Position numbers and translations under genes: made by a program
In this document: positions 33,797 to 41,388 of the stretch, piece after piece
Layout: every line of letters starts with the position of its first letter
Numbering within the stretch: the stretch's first letter is position 1
Source: Bacteroidia bacterium
GTDB taxonomy: Bacteria > Bacteroidota > Bacteroidia > J057 > JADKCL01
Assembly: GCA_020635905.1 (NCBI GenBank)
Contig: JACJYV010000001.1
Span: forward strand, 744,001-808,000
Length of the DNA stretch: 64,000 nt
Direction of reading: 5' to 3'
The notes under the pieces: model-generated
What the model was told of the DNA's origin: nothing
What the model saw: only the letters and a program-made list of their open reading frames with translations
Database searches by the model: none

Positions 33797-35830
33797 ATGA
33801 GTTTAAATACTAGTTTAAAGGGGAGATTAAGAAACACCAATCTCCCGTTAACAAGTGTTCTTCATCCACTTTTTGAGGCCGTGGTTAATTCAATTCATTC
33901 AATTGACTCTGCCATAGATCGAAAGAAACTCCCCTCAATAATGGAGGGCAAGATTGAAGTAAGGATTATTCGTTCAGGGCAAGCGACTGCTTTTCCAGAA
34001 TCTAAAGCAGAAATAATTGGCTTTGAAATAATTGACAATGGGTTAGGGTTCAATCAGGAAAATTTTAAGTCGTTCCAAACCCTTGATTCAGAGCATAAAA
34101 TTGAACTTGGATGCCGAGGAGTTGGACGGTTATTATGGTTAAAAGCTTTTAATAAAGTAAGTGTAAAGAGTACTTTCGAGGAGGGTGGCATAAGAACAAC
34201 TAGAGAGTTTGATTTTAACGTAGAAAGAGACATACATAACGAGGATTCAAAAAATACACCTGGAGCAAAATTTATTACTTCTATAAAACTTTTAAACATC
34301 AGGAAGGAGTATTCGAAATATTTGCGAAAAAACCCTGAAACTATAGCAAGAGATTTGTTAGAACATGTCCTGTGGTATTTCATTCGGAAAGGGGGTGCTC
34401 CAGAAGTTTTTTTTATCGATGGTGAAGTACGAATCTCATTGCAGGAAGAGTATGATGCCCTTATGCTTAATGCATCCGAACCAAGTTCTTTCAAAATCAA
34501 AAATGAAGTTTTTGAAATTACTCATGTCAAATTAAAGTCTTCATTACAAAATAAACATAGCATTAATTATAGCGCTGCCAATCGGGTAGTAAAAGAAGAA
34601 TCTCTTCAAGGAAAGATCCCAGGGCTATTTGGATTTTTAAAGGATGGGCAGGAAAACTTTGCTTACATGGGCTTTCTAACATCAGACTACTTAACTGAAA
34701 AAGTGAATCCAGAACGAGTGGGTTTTAATATTTCAGAATCTGTTGAAGGCATGTTTGCTGAGGACGAAATTTCATTTTCAGAAATACGTAAAAATTCATT
34801 GTTAGAAATATCTAAGTATTTGGAAGAATACCTTGTTGAGAACAAAAAAGTCGGAAAAGAGCGATTGAAGAATTTCGTTGACAGTAAAGCGCCAAGGTAC
34901 AGACCTATTATCGACAGAATTCCTGAAGAAGAACAAATTGTCGACCCTTCGATTTCCGACAAGGATTTAGATGTTAAACTTCATATCCATCTTTCAGCCT
35001 TTGAATCTCAGCTAATAGCAGAAGGTCATGATTTATTAGTCCCTGATTCATTAGAAAATAAAGAAGATTATTCGCAAAGGATTGATGAATACCTTGCAAA
35101 AGCAAGTGATCTGAAAAGGTCAGACCTAGCAAATTATGTAGCCCATAGAAAAGTTATTCTTGATTTATTGGGCAAAGCAATTGAGAAAAATCCTGAAGGG
35201 AAATACTCAAAGGAAGAGGTTTTGCACAAGCTGATTATGCCAATGCAAAAGGTTAGCGATGAAATACGATTCGAAGATAGTAACCTATGGTTGGTAGATG
35301 AAAGACTGGCCTTTCATAACTATTTAGCATCAGACAAAACCATTAATTCAATTCCTATTTCAGATTCAACATCTAATAAGGAGCCCGACTTAATAGGAAT
35401 GAATGTTTATGATAATCCATTACTTGTAAACGATGGAAGCAGTCTTCCGTTAGCTTCAATTACGGTCGTTGAAATAAAAAGACCGATGCGAAATGATGCA
35501 AAAACAGGTGAGGAAAAAGATCCAATTGAACAGGCTTTAGGATATTTAAAGCGAGTAAGAAGTGGGAAAATTGTTACTTCAACGGGAAGGCCAATTCCAA
35601 ATTCTGAACAAATTCCAGGTTTTTGTTATGTGATATGTGATATTACATCAACCATGAAAGATCGATGCGATTTTTTGGATTTAAAAGTTACTGCAGATAA
35701 AATGGGATACTTCGGTTATCATAAGACATACAATACATACATTGAGGTAATCTCTTTTGACAGACTATTAAATATGGCTAAAGAAAGAAACAAGGCATTC
35801 TTTGATAAATTGGGTCTGCCTTCAACATAA
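33797..35830 (+). CDS. GHKL-type ATPase with C-terminal PD-(D/E)xK-like domain (677 aa)
   Basis: The N-terminal ~200 residues are a GHKL (Hsp90/gyrase B/MutL/histidine kinase) ATP-binding fold: N-box FEAVVNSIHSID (Glu27, Asn31), G1 box DNGLGF (Asp80) and G2 box GCRGVGRLLWL (105-115). The middle is helical and charged. The C-terminus has SNLWLVDERLAFHNYL, then EPD (Asp531) and VVEIKRP (Glu559, Lys561), matching the D...ExK pattern of restriction-type nucleases. Stand-alone GHKL plus nuclease proteins occur in defence islands, so an anti-phage role is plausible but unproven. It has no kinase receiver or HisKA module. It is a single gene with a terminator right behind it and is AT-rich relative to the core genes. 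A distant relative lies at 46218-48062. Confidence 0.75.
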   Translation: MSLNTSLKGRLRNTNLPLTSVLHPLFEAVVNSIHSIDSAIDRKKLPSIMEGKIEVRIIRSGQATAFPESKAEIIGFEIIDNGLGFNQENFKSFQTLDSEHKIELGCRGVGRLLWLKAFNKVSVKSTFEEGGIRTTREFDFNVERDIHNEDSKNTPGAKFITSIKLLNIRKEYSKYLRKNPETIARDLLEHVLWYFIRKGGAPEVFFIDGEVRISLQEEYDALMLNASEPSSFKIKNEVFEITHVKLKSSLQNKHSINYSAANRVVKEESLQGKIPGLFGFLKDGQENFAYMGFLTSDYLTEKVNPERVGFNISESVEGMFAEDEISFSEIRKNSLLEISKYLEEYLVENKKVGKERLKNFVDSKAPRYRPIIDRIPEEEQIVDPSISDKDLDVKLHIHLSAFESQLIAEGHDLLVPDSLENKEDYSQRIDEYLAKASDLKRSDLANYVAHRKVILDLLGKAIEKNPEGKYSKEEVLHKLIMPMQKVSDEIRFEDSNLWLVDERLAFHNYLASDKTINSIPISDSTSNKEPDLIGMNVYDNPLLVNDGSSLPLASITVVEIKRPMRNDAKTGEEKDPIEQALGYLKRVRSGKIVTSTGRPIPNSEQIPGFCYVICDITSTMKDRCDFLDLKVTADKMGYFGYHKTYNTYIEVISFDRLLNMAKERNKAFFDKLGLPST

Positions 35831-35842
35831 TGAAACCCAAAG

Positions 35843-35870
35843 AAGCCCCCCTTTCCGATTGGGGCTTTTT
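35843..35870 (+). terminator. Intrinsic terminator after the 677 aa GHKL gene
   Basis: AAGCCCC pairs with GGGGCTT across an 11 nt loop and is followed by a T run, 13 bp after the stop. Confidence 0.8.
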
Positions 35871-36092
35871 CCCACAACACAAACTCACCACCGCAACAGC
35901 CAAATTGGTTTCTCCCAAAAAACGATCGTCCTAGTTTTAGTAAGAATTTGGGATAGCAAACTTGCATTCAATAGGCAAAATTCTGATTTTAAGGAAAAAA
36001 GGTCCAACCCATTGAAATAATTTGGACTCAATTCAGACTTTCAATAAGTTGATTGGAACCGAAGATTGCTTAGATAACAAAAAGGCAAACGA

Positions 36093-37115
36093 ATGGAAAC
36101 AACTTGGACAGATGTAGCACAAGCTATTGCAGCAATTTCTGGAGCTGTAATTTCTTTTCTTGGGTTTTTCTTTATTGTGCGTCAAATTCAACAAACAAAT
36201 AAGAATTTAAAGCAGAATAATCATATAGCTATCTATTCTTTAAATACAGACATTTATAAATTCTTTGCAGAAAACAGCGAACTAAGGCCTTATTTTCACG
36301 AAAATAAAGCACCCAAGAAAAAGGTACTCAATAAAATCTTAAGTGTTTCCGAAATGTTTGCGGACTTTTTTGAATTTATCTTGATTGAAAAAAAATCGCT
36401 TTCTAAGGATATTCAACAACCTTGGGAGAATTATATGGCCCACATTTTTATTAATAGCCCTGGGTTTAGACATTTTATCCGCAGCAACAAGGAAAATTAC
36501 TGTCAAGAATTGTTACTTTTTTTTGCAAAAGTAGCACCTGAATTTCAAGGAAATGACCTGAGTTGCCAATTTCTTAAGAATGATGCTGAGTTTTTGGAAA
36601 TAGATAAGATATACCAGGAATGTTTTGCGGAATCAAGTGTACCTACTCAAATTCAAAAGGAGTGGTGGAAAAATCAGCCAAAAGGAATTATTGTTTTGAA
36701 AAATGGCCCTCAAATAATTGGCGGGATGAGTTTCTGGAATATTTCAAAATTTATATTTAACCAGTTTAGGGAGGGTTTAATTTTTGAAAGGGATATAGAA
36801 ACAAAGGAAATGCCCCAAGAAAATGCAGAGTATATTTATTTAAGTGATATTGGAATTATCGATGATTTTAAGGGTCGGAAGTTTTCTTCACTTTTGATGA
36901 AGGAATTTATTAAAGAGCTGGAAGAAAGGTTGAAAAGAGTGAAAGCAATTCATTTACTTGCACTTGGGTACTCACTGGAAGGTGAAAAATTGCTTGGAAA
37001 ACTTGGATTTCACAAAATATTAGATGGAACTGAATCAAAAGACGGAAGTCCGCTTTTTCATTTGCAGGTTGATAAAAAGGAGGGCTTGAAAAACATGAAA
37101 GTAGAATTTTTGTAA
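36093..37115 (+). CDS. Membrane-anchored protein with C-terminal GNAT acetyltransferase-like domain
   Basis: 340 residues. One N-terminal helix (IAAISGAVISFLGFFFIV, ~12-30) leads into a helical cytoplasmic region (RQIQQTNKNLKQNN...FFAENSELRPYFHENK, to ~150) of the kind seen alone in small anchored proteins. From ~190 the sequence looks like a GNAT fold: IIVLKNGPQIIGGMSFW strands, YIYLSDIGIIDDFKGRKFSSLLMKEFI as the acetyl-CoA-binding strand and helix (FKGRKFSS replaces the usual Q/RxxGxG/A, so cofactor binding is uncertain), and a final GEKLLGKLGFHKI helix-strand. The fusion is unusual. It is a single gene with no obvious substrate partner. Confidence 0.65.
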   Translation: METTWTDVAQAIAAISGAVISFLGFFFIVRQIQQTNKNLKQNNHIAIYSLNTDIYKFFAENSELRPYFHENKAPKKKVLNKILSVSEMFADFFEFILIEKKSLSKDIQQPWENYMAHIFINSPGFRHFIRSNKENYCQELLLFFAKVAPEFQGNDLSCQFLKNDAEFLEIDKIYQECFAESSVPTQIQKEWWKNQPKGIIVLKNGPQIIGGMSFWNISKFIFNQFREGLIFERDIETKEMPQENAEYIYLSDIGIIDDFKGRKFSSLLMKEFIKELEERLKRVKAIHLLALGYSLEGEKLLGKLGFHKILDGTESKDGSPLFHLQVDKKEGLKNMKVEFL

Positions 37116-37167
37116 CTACTGACTTTCCAATTGTCCGGCTCCTATTCATGAGAAATTCAATCCCCCC

Positions 37168-37398
37168 TCACCACTCAAATTCAAACAACTCTGGCACCGT
37201 AATCCCCAGCCCCTCGGCCAGTTTGGCGGCAGTTGAGATCGTGGTGTTGATCTTGGCGCCTTCGATTCTGGCGATTTGGGAGTACGTAAAACCGCATTCA
37301 AAAGCCAAAGCCTCCATGGAAAGTCCCTTGGATTTACGCAAGCGCCTCAGATTTTTGCCGAAGGCTACCATAAATGCCTCGTTCTTGTAATTCGCCAT
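37168..37398 (-). CDS. XRE-family helix-turn-helix regulator
   Basis: 76 residues from the ATG at 37398. A longer upstream frame exists but has no start context and runs over a divergent gene. HTH_3 domain: FGKNLRRLRKSKGLSMEALAFECGF, then the recognition helix TYSQIARIEGAKINTTI, then AAKLAEGLGITVPELF. It is a small repressor-like DNA-binding protein and may control itself and the divergent gene that starts 105 bp away. It has no extra sensory domain. Confidence 0.85.
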   Translation of the reverse strand: MANYKNEAFMVAFGKNLRRLRKSKGLSMEALAFECGFTYSQIARIEGAKINTTISTAAKLAEGLGITVPELFEFEW

Positions 37399-37503
37399 AG
37401 AGGCAAATTTGTCAGGTTCTGAATAAATTAATATGGCACATGTGGGATGATTTATGTATCTTGCCCCATATTCTTCACCTTTTTCAACCTGAGCATTATC
37501 CTT

Positions 37504-37704
37504 ATGACCGAAATTACCGCCGATCACTTGCTGATCAAGATCAAAACGGCCACGCCACGCGAGTACCTGAGCGACCTCCACGAGGCCACCCTCACCGCCA
37601 TCCAGCAGCTTACCCAGGCCAGCGACGAACCCATGTCGCCCCAGCGCTCGGAAGCGGTGCATTTCCTGGCGGAGTTGCTGAAGCAAATGGGGCATGGGAT
37701 ATAG
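37504..37704 (+). CDS. Small hypothetical protein, divergent to the XRE regulator
   Basis: 66 residues from the ATG at 37504 (an earlier ATG at 37447 would add 19 hydrophobic residues). It is predicted to be mostly helical (LSDLHEATLTAIQQLTQ, SEAVHFLAELLKQM) with an N-terminal strand TADHLLIKIKTAT. No family was recognised. Its base composition (GC-rich) is like the core genes and unlike the AT-rich cassettes. Divergence from the XRE gene suggests, but does not prove, shared control. Confidence 0.5.
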   Translation: MTEITADHLLIKIKTATPREYLSDLHEATLTAIQQLTQASDEPMSPQRSEAVHFLAELLKQMGHGI

Positions 37705-37890
37705 GTTCAACACAGAATAGGCACATGCGAAGGGCACTCCCCTGGAGGAGTCCGGAGGTTATGCTATTTTTCGTTTTTTCTGCTGGCGATTTTTATTGAC
37801 TGTGTAATTCCCCTGGTTTCCTTTTTCCTTTCAGATTTTCTCGCTATCTTGAAGTGACAGAACTTTTTTGTTTAACCCATGTATTAAACC

Positions 37891-38763
37891 ATGAATTCTT
37901 TACGTAAACTAACCTTGTTTTGCTCCTTCATTTTGGGGTTGAGCATCACCTCTTTTGGCCAATGCACGGCCAGTTTTTCCTTCACCCAAAGTACCTGGCA
38001 GTCCGTGAACTTCGTCAACACCTCGACCGGAAATATGACCGGAGCGGACTGGGATTTTGGCAATGGCACGGTCGCAAGTGGAAGCCCGGGCAATATTTAC
38101 GACGTTAACTATGCCAATCCGGGAAGCTATACTGTGTGCCTGATTATCTACGGGTCCAATTGTGCGGATACGGTTTGTCAAACGGTGGTGGTGGCCCCGG
38201 GTACCTGCCATGCCAGTTTCTACACCTATGCGGATACCACAGGACAGTACGGGATCATTGGGGTAAATACCTCCTTTGGTGCCAACCTATCCTACCTGTG
38301 GGATTTTGGGGATGGAAACACCTCCACCCAGGCTTATCCGCAACACACGTACGCCTCGGCAGGTACTTATGGGCTCTGCCTGACGGTTTCTGATTCAGGC
38401 TGCACGGATACGTACTGCGACACCATTACCGTCACGCAAAAGGTGGGCAGCACCCTGACCCTCAATGTGATCAATCCCCTGACCGGGGTGCCTGATCCCA
38501 TCGAGGGGCCTCACCTGGTGGCCTACCCGAATCCCTTCGGCCAATCTTTCAAACTGGAGCTTGATCTCCGCCAGTCAGGCGAGGTGCGGGCCGAACTGTT
38601 TGACCTCAGCGGTCGCTCAACCGGGCTCATTCAGCAAAGATCGCTGCTGGCCGGGAAATCCAGTCTGGAATTTAACGCTGCCAACCTGAGTCCGGGAGTG
38701 TATTTCCTGCGGGTCGAGTCTGGGAAGGCCCGGCAGACGGTAAAACTGCTTAAAAGAAATTAG
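37891..38763 (+). CDS. Secreted PKD-domain protein with T9SS sorting domain
   Basis: 290 residues. A signal peptide (~1-23, LFCSFILGLSITSFGQ) is followed by a PKD-like unit with DWDFGNGTVASGSPGNIYD and a second, canonical PKD with YLWDFGDGNTSTQAYPQHTYA, each with paired cysteines (CLIIYGSNCADTVC, CLTVSDSGCTDTYC). The last ~75 residues (AYPNPFGQSFKLELDLRQSG, AELFDLSGRS, LSPGVYFLRVESG, KLLKRN) form a type A T9SS C-terminal sorting domain. It is predicted to be exported and attached to the cell surface or released. A 77 bp piece of this sorting domain (38585-38661) recurs at 43848-43924. Confidence 0.88.
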   Translation: MNSLRKLTLFCSFILGLSITSFGQCTASFSFTQSTWQSVNFVNTSTGNMTGADWDFGNGTVASGSPGNIYDVNYANPGSYTVCLIIYGSNCADTVCQTVVVAPGTCHASFYTYADTTGQYGIIGVNTSFGANLSYLWDFGDGNTSTQAYPQHTYASAGTYGLCLTVSDSGCTDTYCDTITVTQKVGSTLTLNVINPLTGVPDPIEGPHLVAYPNPFGQSFKLELDLRQSGEVRAELFDLSGRSTGLIQQRSLLAGKSSLEFNAANLSPGVYFLRVESGKARQTVKLLKRN

Positions 38764-38791
38764 GGTTATTGATTGAATGGGGAGCTCTGAT

Positions 38792-38812
38792 AAAAAGGGT
38801 TCCCCTTTTTTT
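38792..38812 (+). terminator. Intrinsic terminator after the PKD protein
   Basis: AAAAAGGG / CCCTTTTT stem with a 3 nt loop and further Ts, 28 bp past the stop. Symmetric A and T runs would let it serve the minus-strand gene that ends at 38886 too. Confidence 0.75.
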
Positions 38813-38885
38813 GTGGGGGGATAGGGTGATGGGAATCGTCCCTTTCATTTCCCCTTGCCAAAACCCGTGCCAATGGCAGTGATTA

Positions 38886-39653
38886 TTATTCGTAGTTTAT
38901 CACATTTTCCAATCCGAGCTCTTTTACATCTACTTTTACAGTTAAGGGAGACTTTATTAATTTCAAAATATCTTCCCTCATATTTGTTCCTGCAATTACC
39001 CCTAATTCATTTTCAACTGCAATTTCAATAAACTTGTAAAAATCAGAAAAGTACTTCTCTGAATCCCTGTCAGCTGGTTGCAAGTTTTCTTTGTCAAGCC
39101 ATAAAAGTTGCAGGTCATCATGGGTAACCCAATTGATCAATCCGTTAGAGGAATAAAATATACTCCCTGATTCACGATTTGTAAAGTTCCAAATAACCTC
39201 TTCTGCGACAGAATCTGGTTTTGCCCTGACATTTCCTGTAAATATCCTTCTACCCAAAATTAAATGAGGATTAAAAGCAGCACATTCCGAAAAAATAATC
39301 AAAGTCAGGATGTTATTAATGTCTTCTATTATTTTCCCGTTTGCTTTTTGGAAATCGTCTTCGTCTCTATTTCGTTTTACTATAAATGAATCATAATCTT
39401 CATCTTTTCCTTTGGTTCTTTTTTGAATTTCAAATAAGGTTTTGTGGTGCTTGAAATCTTTATCCAAAAACTGGCAAAAGCTTATAATTTCAGCTATTCG
39501 ATCGGCATTATTGTCATCTGCATAAGCTATATACTTTCCAAATTCTGAATTAAAATACTTCTCTAGTAATTGTCCGTTCCTTTTCAGGTCAGGTACAATT
39601 TCAGCGTAGAAAATTTTATCGTTAAAATGATGTAAAGTATTCCAGTCACCCAT
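38886..39653 (-). CDS. Hypothetical protein (255 aa), soluble alpha/beta
   Basis: No family recognised. It opens with GDWNTLHHFNDKIFYAEIVPDL, has a charged helical middle (QKRTKGKDEDYDSFIVKRNRDE) and a C-terminal segment rich in Asp/Glu. The style (single AT-rich gene, acidic, no signal peptide) resembles Bacteroidota immunity-type proteins, but that is only an impression and no toxin is adjacent. It shares a strand with the next two genes, with gaps above 130 bp, so it is probably not an operon. Confidence 0.6.
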   Translation of the reverse strand: MGDWNTLHHFNDKIFYAEIVPDLKRNGQLLEKYFNSEFGKYIAYADDNNADRIAEIISFCQFLDKDFKHHKTLFEIQKRTKGKDEDYDSFIVKRNRDEDDFQKANGKIIEDINNILTLIIFSECAAFNPHLILGRRIFTGNVRAKPDSVAEEVIWNFTNRESGSIFYSSNGLINWVTHDDLQLLWLDKENLQPADRDSEKYFSDFYKFIEIAVENELGVIAGTNMREDILKLIKSPLTVKVDVKELGLENVINYE

Positions 39654-39976
39654 TTTTATTGATTAAACAGTTTTTGTGGTTGGGTTGCGGGGGCGGGCGC
39701 CAGGTTGTGGGGGCGGGACTTTGTCCAGGCGGATTTGGCTTTGAGATATAATGGGGTTATTCTTTTTCCCTTTCATCCTTCTTTGGCTTCCCTTCAAATT
39801 ACAAAAAGATAACCTGGATTGTATAAAAGGTGCCGATTTAGAATTCCTATTATTTCATTACAACTGAACCCAGCACACTTTAAACATAATAAAAAAAGAG
39901 GGAGACTTAGAACCACTGCTGCCGACTATTAAACATCAGCCAGGTATATTTTATACACGATGTTACAGGTCGTTCC
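39654..39976. other. Intergenic region, no gene seen
   Basis: A G-rich block (GGGGGCGGGCGCCAGG, GGGGGCGGGACT) near 39690-39720 is followed by AT-rich DNA. No reading frame with coding character was found. Confidence 0.45.
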
Positions 39977-40330
39977 TTATTTTGTTTTCCCAATATAATC
40001 AATCAACTCGTTTAAAGGTTTTCCAAATTTGGTTGAATAAATTATCTGTCCATCTTTAATTATTATAGTTTCTCCGTATCCATGATTATTAAGCAGTTTT
40101 ATATACTTAAGGGTTTTAATTAAATCATTGTCCAAATAATATAGATTTATTGATTCGCGTAAGTTTAAGTTTTTCAGTAATTCAAAGATTTCCTTTGTTC
40201 GCATTATTGCCGGTCCACTCCACACTGCATGAATATGAATTAAGCCATTGTGAATAGCATCAATTTCGTGCTCGGATTTAATAACAGTAAAGCCAAGCAA
40301 GGTTATCATTTCTTGAAAATAATTCTCCAT
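39977..40330 (-). CDS. Thioredoxin-fold protein lacking both active-site cysteines
   Basis: 117 residues. The pattern is thioredoxin-like: a first strand GLIHIHAVW, then WSGPA at the position of the usual WCGPC, a following helix (MRTKEIFELLKNL), a strand INLYYLDND, and the end GETIIIKDGQIIYSTKFGK, which matches the PTxxxxxxGxxxxxxxG segment of thioredoxins except that the cis-proline position is not Pro. With Ser and Ala in place of the two cysteines it cannot do dithiol chemistry, so it may be a binding or regulatory protein. It is a single gene. The fold assignment is by motif only. Confidence 0.6.
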   Translation of the reverse strand: MENYFQEMITLLGFTVIKSEHEIDAIHNGLIHIHAVWSGPAIMRTKEIFELLKNLNLRESINLYYLDNDLIKTLKYIKLLNNHGYGETIIIKDGQIIYSTKFGKPLNELIDYIGKTK

Positions 40331-40465
40331 TCAATTCAAATTGGTTGCTCAATTATTATTTTTTAATGACCTGTAATCGAACTTATTGGGCTGGGTGAGA
40401 AGGAGTCCTGACGGCGAAGCCGGGGTTTATTGTTCATACAGATGTGTTGAAAGCATCTTTCTTTT

Positions 40466-40945
40466 TCAATATGCAACATAAATCTCCAAATTTGGGTTGA
40501 TAGATTTTAGCTTGATAGTATCTGCTGGGTTATAATTTGTACCACTTATTATTAATTGATTTAAAGATTTCATTTCCATTAAAAGTGGAATGGTTTTTTC
40601 AATATTCAGTTTGTTATTCAATGAGAGGTTCAAGAATTCAAGGTTTTTCAATTCCCTCATACAATTAGGGAGTTCAGAAATACTGGTTGAAGTAAGGTCA
40701 AGCTTTTTTAGATTCCTTAATTCGCATATACAATCCGGGATTTGATGAAAATGATTCTCCCCCTCAATAAGCACGGATAAAGGAGGGTATACAGTATAAT
40801 TTTGGGGGCCCAAATAGAGGAATTTCAATGATTTCATTTCGCAAACCTCCACTGGAAAAGAGCTTAAATCGTGTTTCTCGTAGGTTTCTGCTTTTTTACA
40901 TGAAAACATAGCAATCCCCCAAAATAGAAACATCAATATCTTCAT
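40466..40945 (-). CDS. Leucine-rich-repeat lipoprotein
   Basis: 159 residues from the ATG at 40945 (a GTG three codons upstream is possible). A lipoprotein signal MKILMFLFWGIAMFSC carries its lipobox Cys near residue 16. About four short LRRs follow: CEMKSLKFLYLG, CELRNLKKLDLTSTSISELP, MRELKNLEFLNLSLN, MEMKSLNQLIISGTN. It is predicted to be anchored to a membrane and to bind a partner protein. The IS66 element is inserted only 17 bp upstream of the start codon and must have displaced the original promoter, so present expression is doubtful unless the IS supplies one. Confidence 0.75.
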   Translation of the reverse strand: MKILMFLFWGIAMFSCKKAETYEKHDLSSFPVEVCEMKSLKFLYLGPQNYTVYPPLSVLIEGENHFHQIPDCICELRNLKKLDLTSTSISELPNCMRELKNLEFLNLSLNNKLNIEKTIPLLMEMKSLNQLIISGTNYNPADTIKLKSINPNLEIYVAY

Positions 40946-40961
40946 AGAGTTCACTCTTTCA

Positions 40962-40969
40962 TTGTTTAC
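40962..40969 (+). repeat. IS66 target site duplication, left copy
   Basis: TTGTTTAC, identical to 43660-43667. Confidence 0.92.
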
Positions 40970-41002
40970 GTAAGCACCCGGCCAACCCCACCCCTTAATT
41001 TT

Positions 41003-41383
41003 CTACTCCGGTAGTCTTCCCATCATAATCTCCAGCGGAGCAGACTCTACATATAGTGTTTGTGACCCATCGGGTTTGTCCTTGATCTCCGCCAGGACGA
41101 GGAAGTTTGTGTACTGTGAGAATTTTGCCCGTTTGCGCAGGACCAACCCCTTCATCCATTTTTCCCATTTTGTGCTTTGTGCAGCAGCCCTTTGGTAGGC
41201 ATCGGTTGCTCCCATCTTTGCGTAGGGTATGAAGTCATGGTCCTGGGACAGGCAGTAATTCCAGGCCACCATGCCCATCTGAGCTTTGAAGAGGAGTGAT
41301 TCCTGGTCTTCCCCCTCCCTATCCAGAATGGGTTCAATAAATCTGGCGAGTTGATCAGAATAGGAGATGTATTTCTTAGACAT
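41003..41383 (-). CDS. Passenger protein of the IS66 element (unknown function)
   Basis: 126 residues from the ATG at 41383, 5 bp after the tnpC stop. The gene lies wholly inside the IS, between tnpC and the left inverted end, so it moves with the element. No catalytic motif or family was recognised. The sequence is soluble, with an aromatic and basic middle (YCLSQDHDFIPYAKMG, WEKWMKGLVLRKRAKF) and a C-terminal beta-rich part (FLVLAEIKDKPDGSQTLYVES). It probably reads through from tnpC. It could modulate transposition or benefit the host. Confidence 0.7.
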   Translation of the reverse strand: MSKKYISYSDQLARFIEPILDREGEDQESLLFKAQMGMVAWNYCLSQDHDFIPYAKMGATDAYQRAAAQSTKWEKWMKGLVLRKRAKFSQYTNFLVLAEIKDKPDGSQTLYVESAPLEIMMGRLPE

Positions 41384-41388
41384 AACGG

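Noticed and set aside
37399..37737. Longer start for the XRE regulator
   Set aside because: The extension runs antisense to another gene and lacks any conserved feature; the HTH domain begins right after the internal ATG at 37398.
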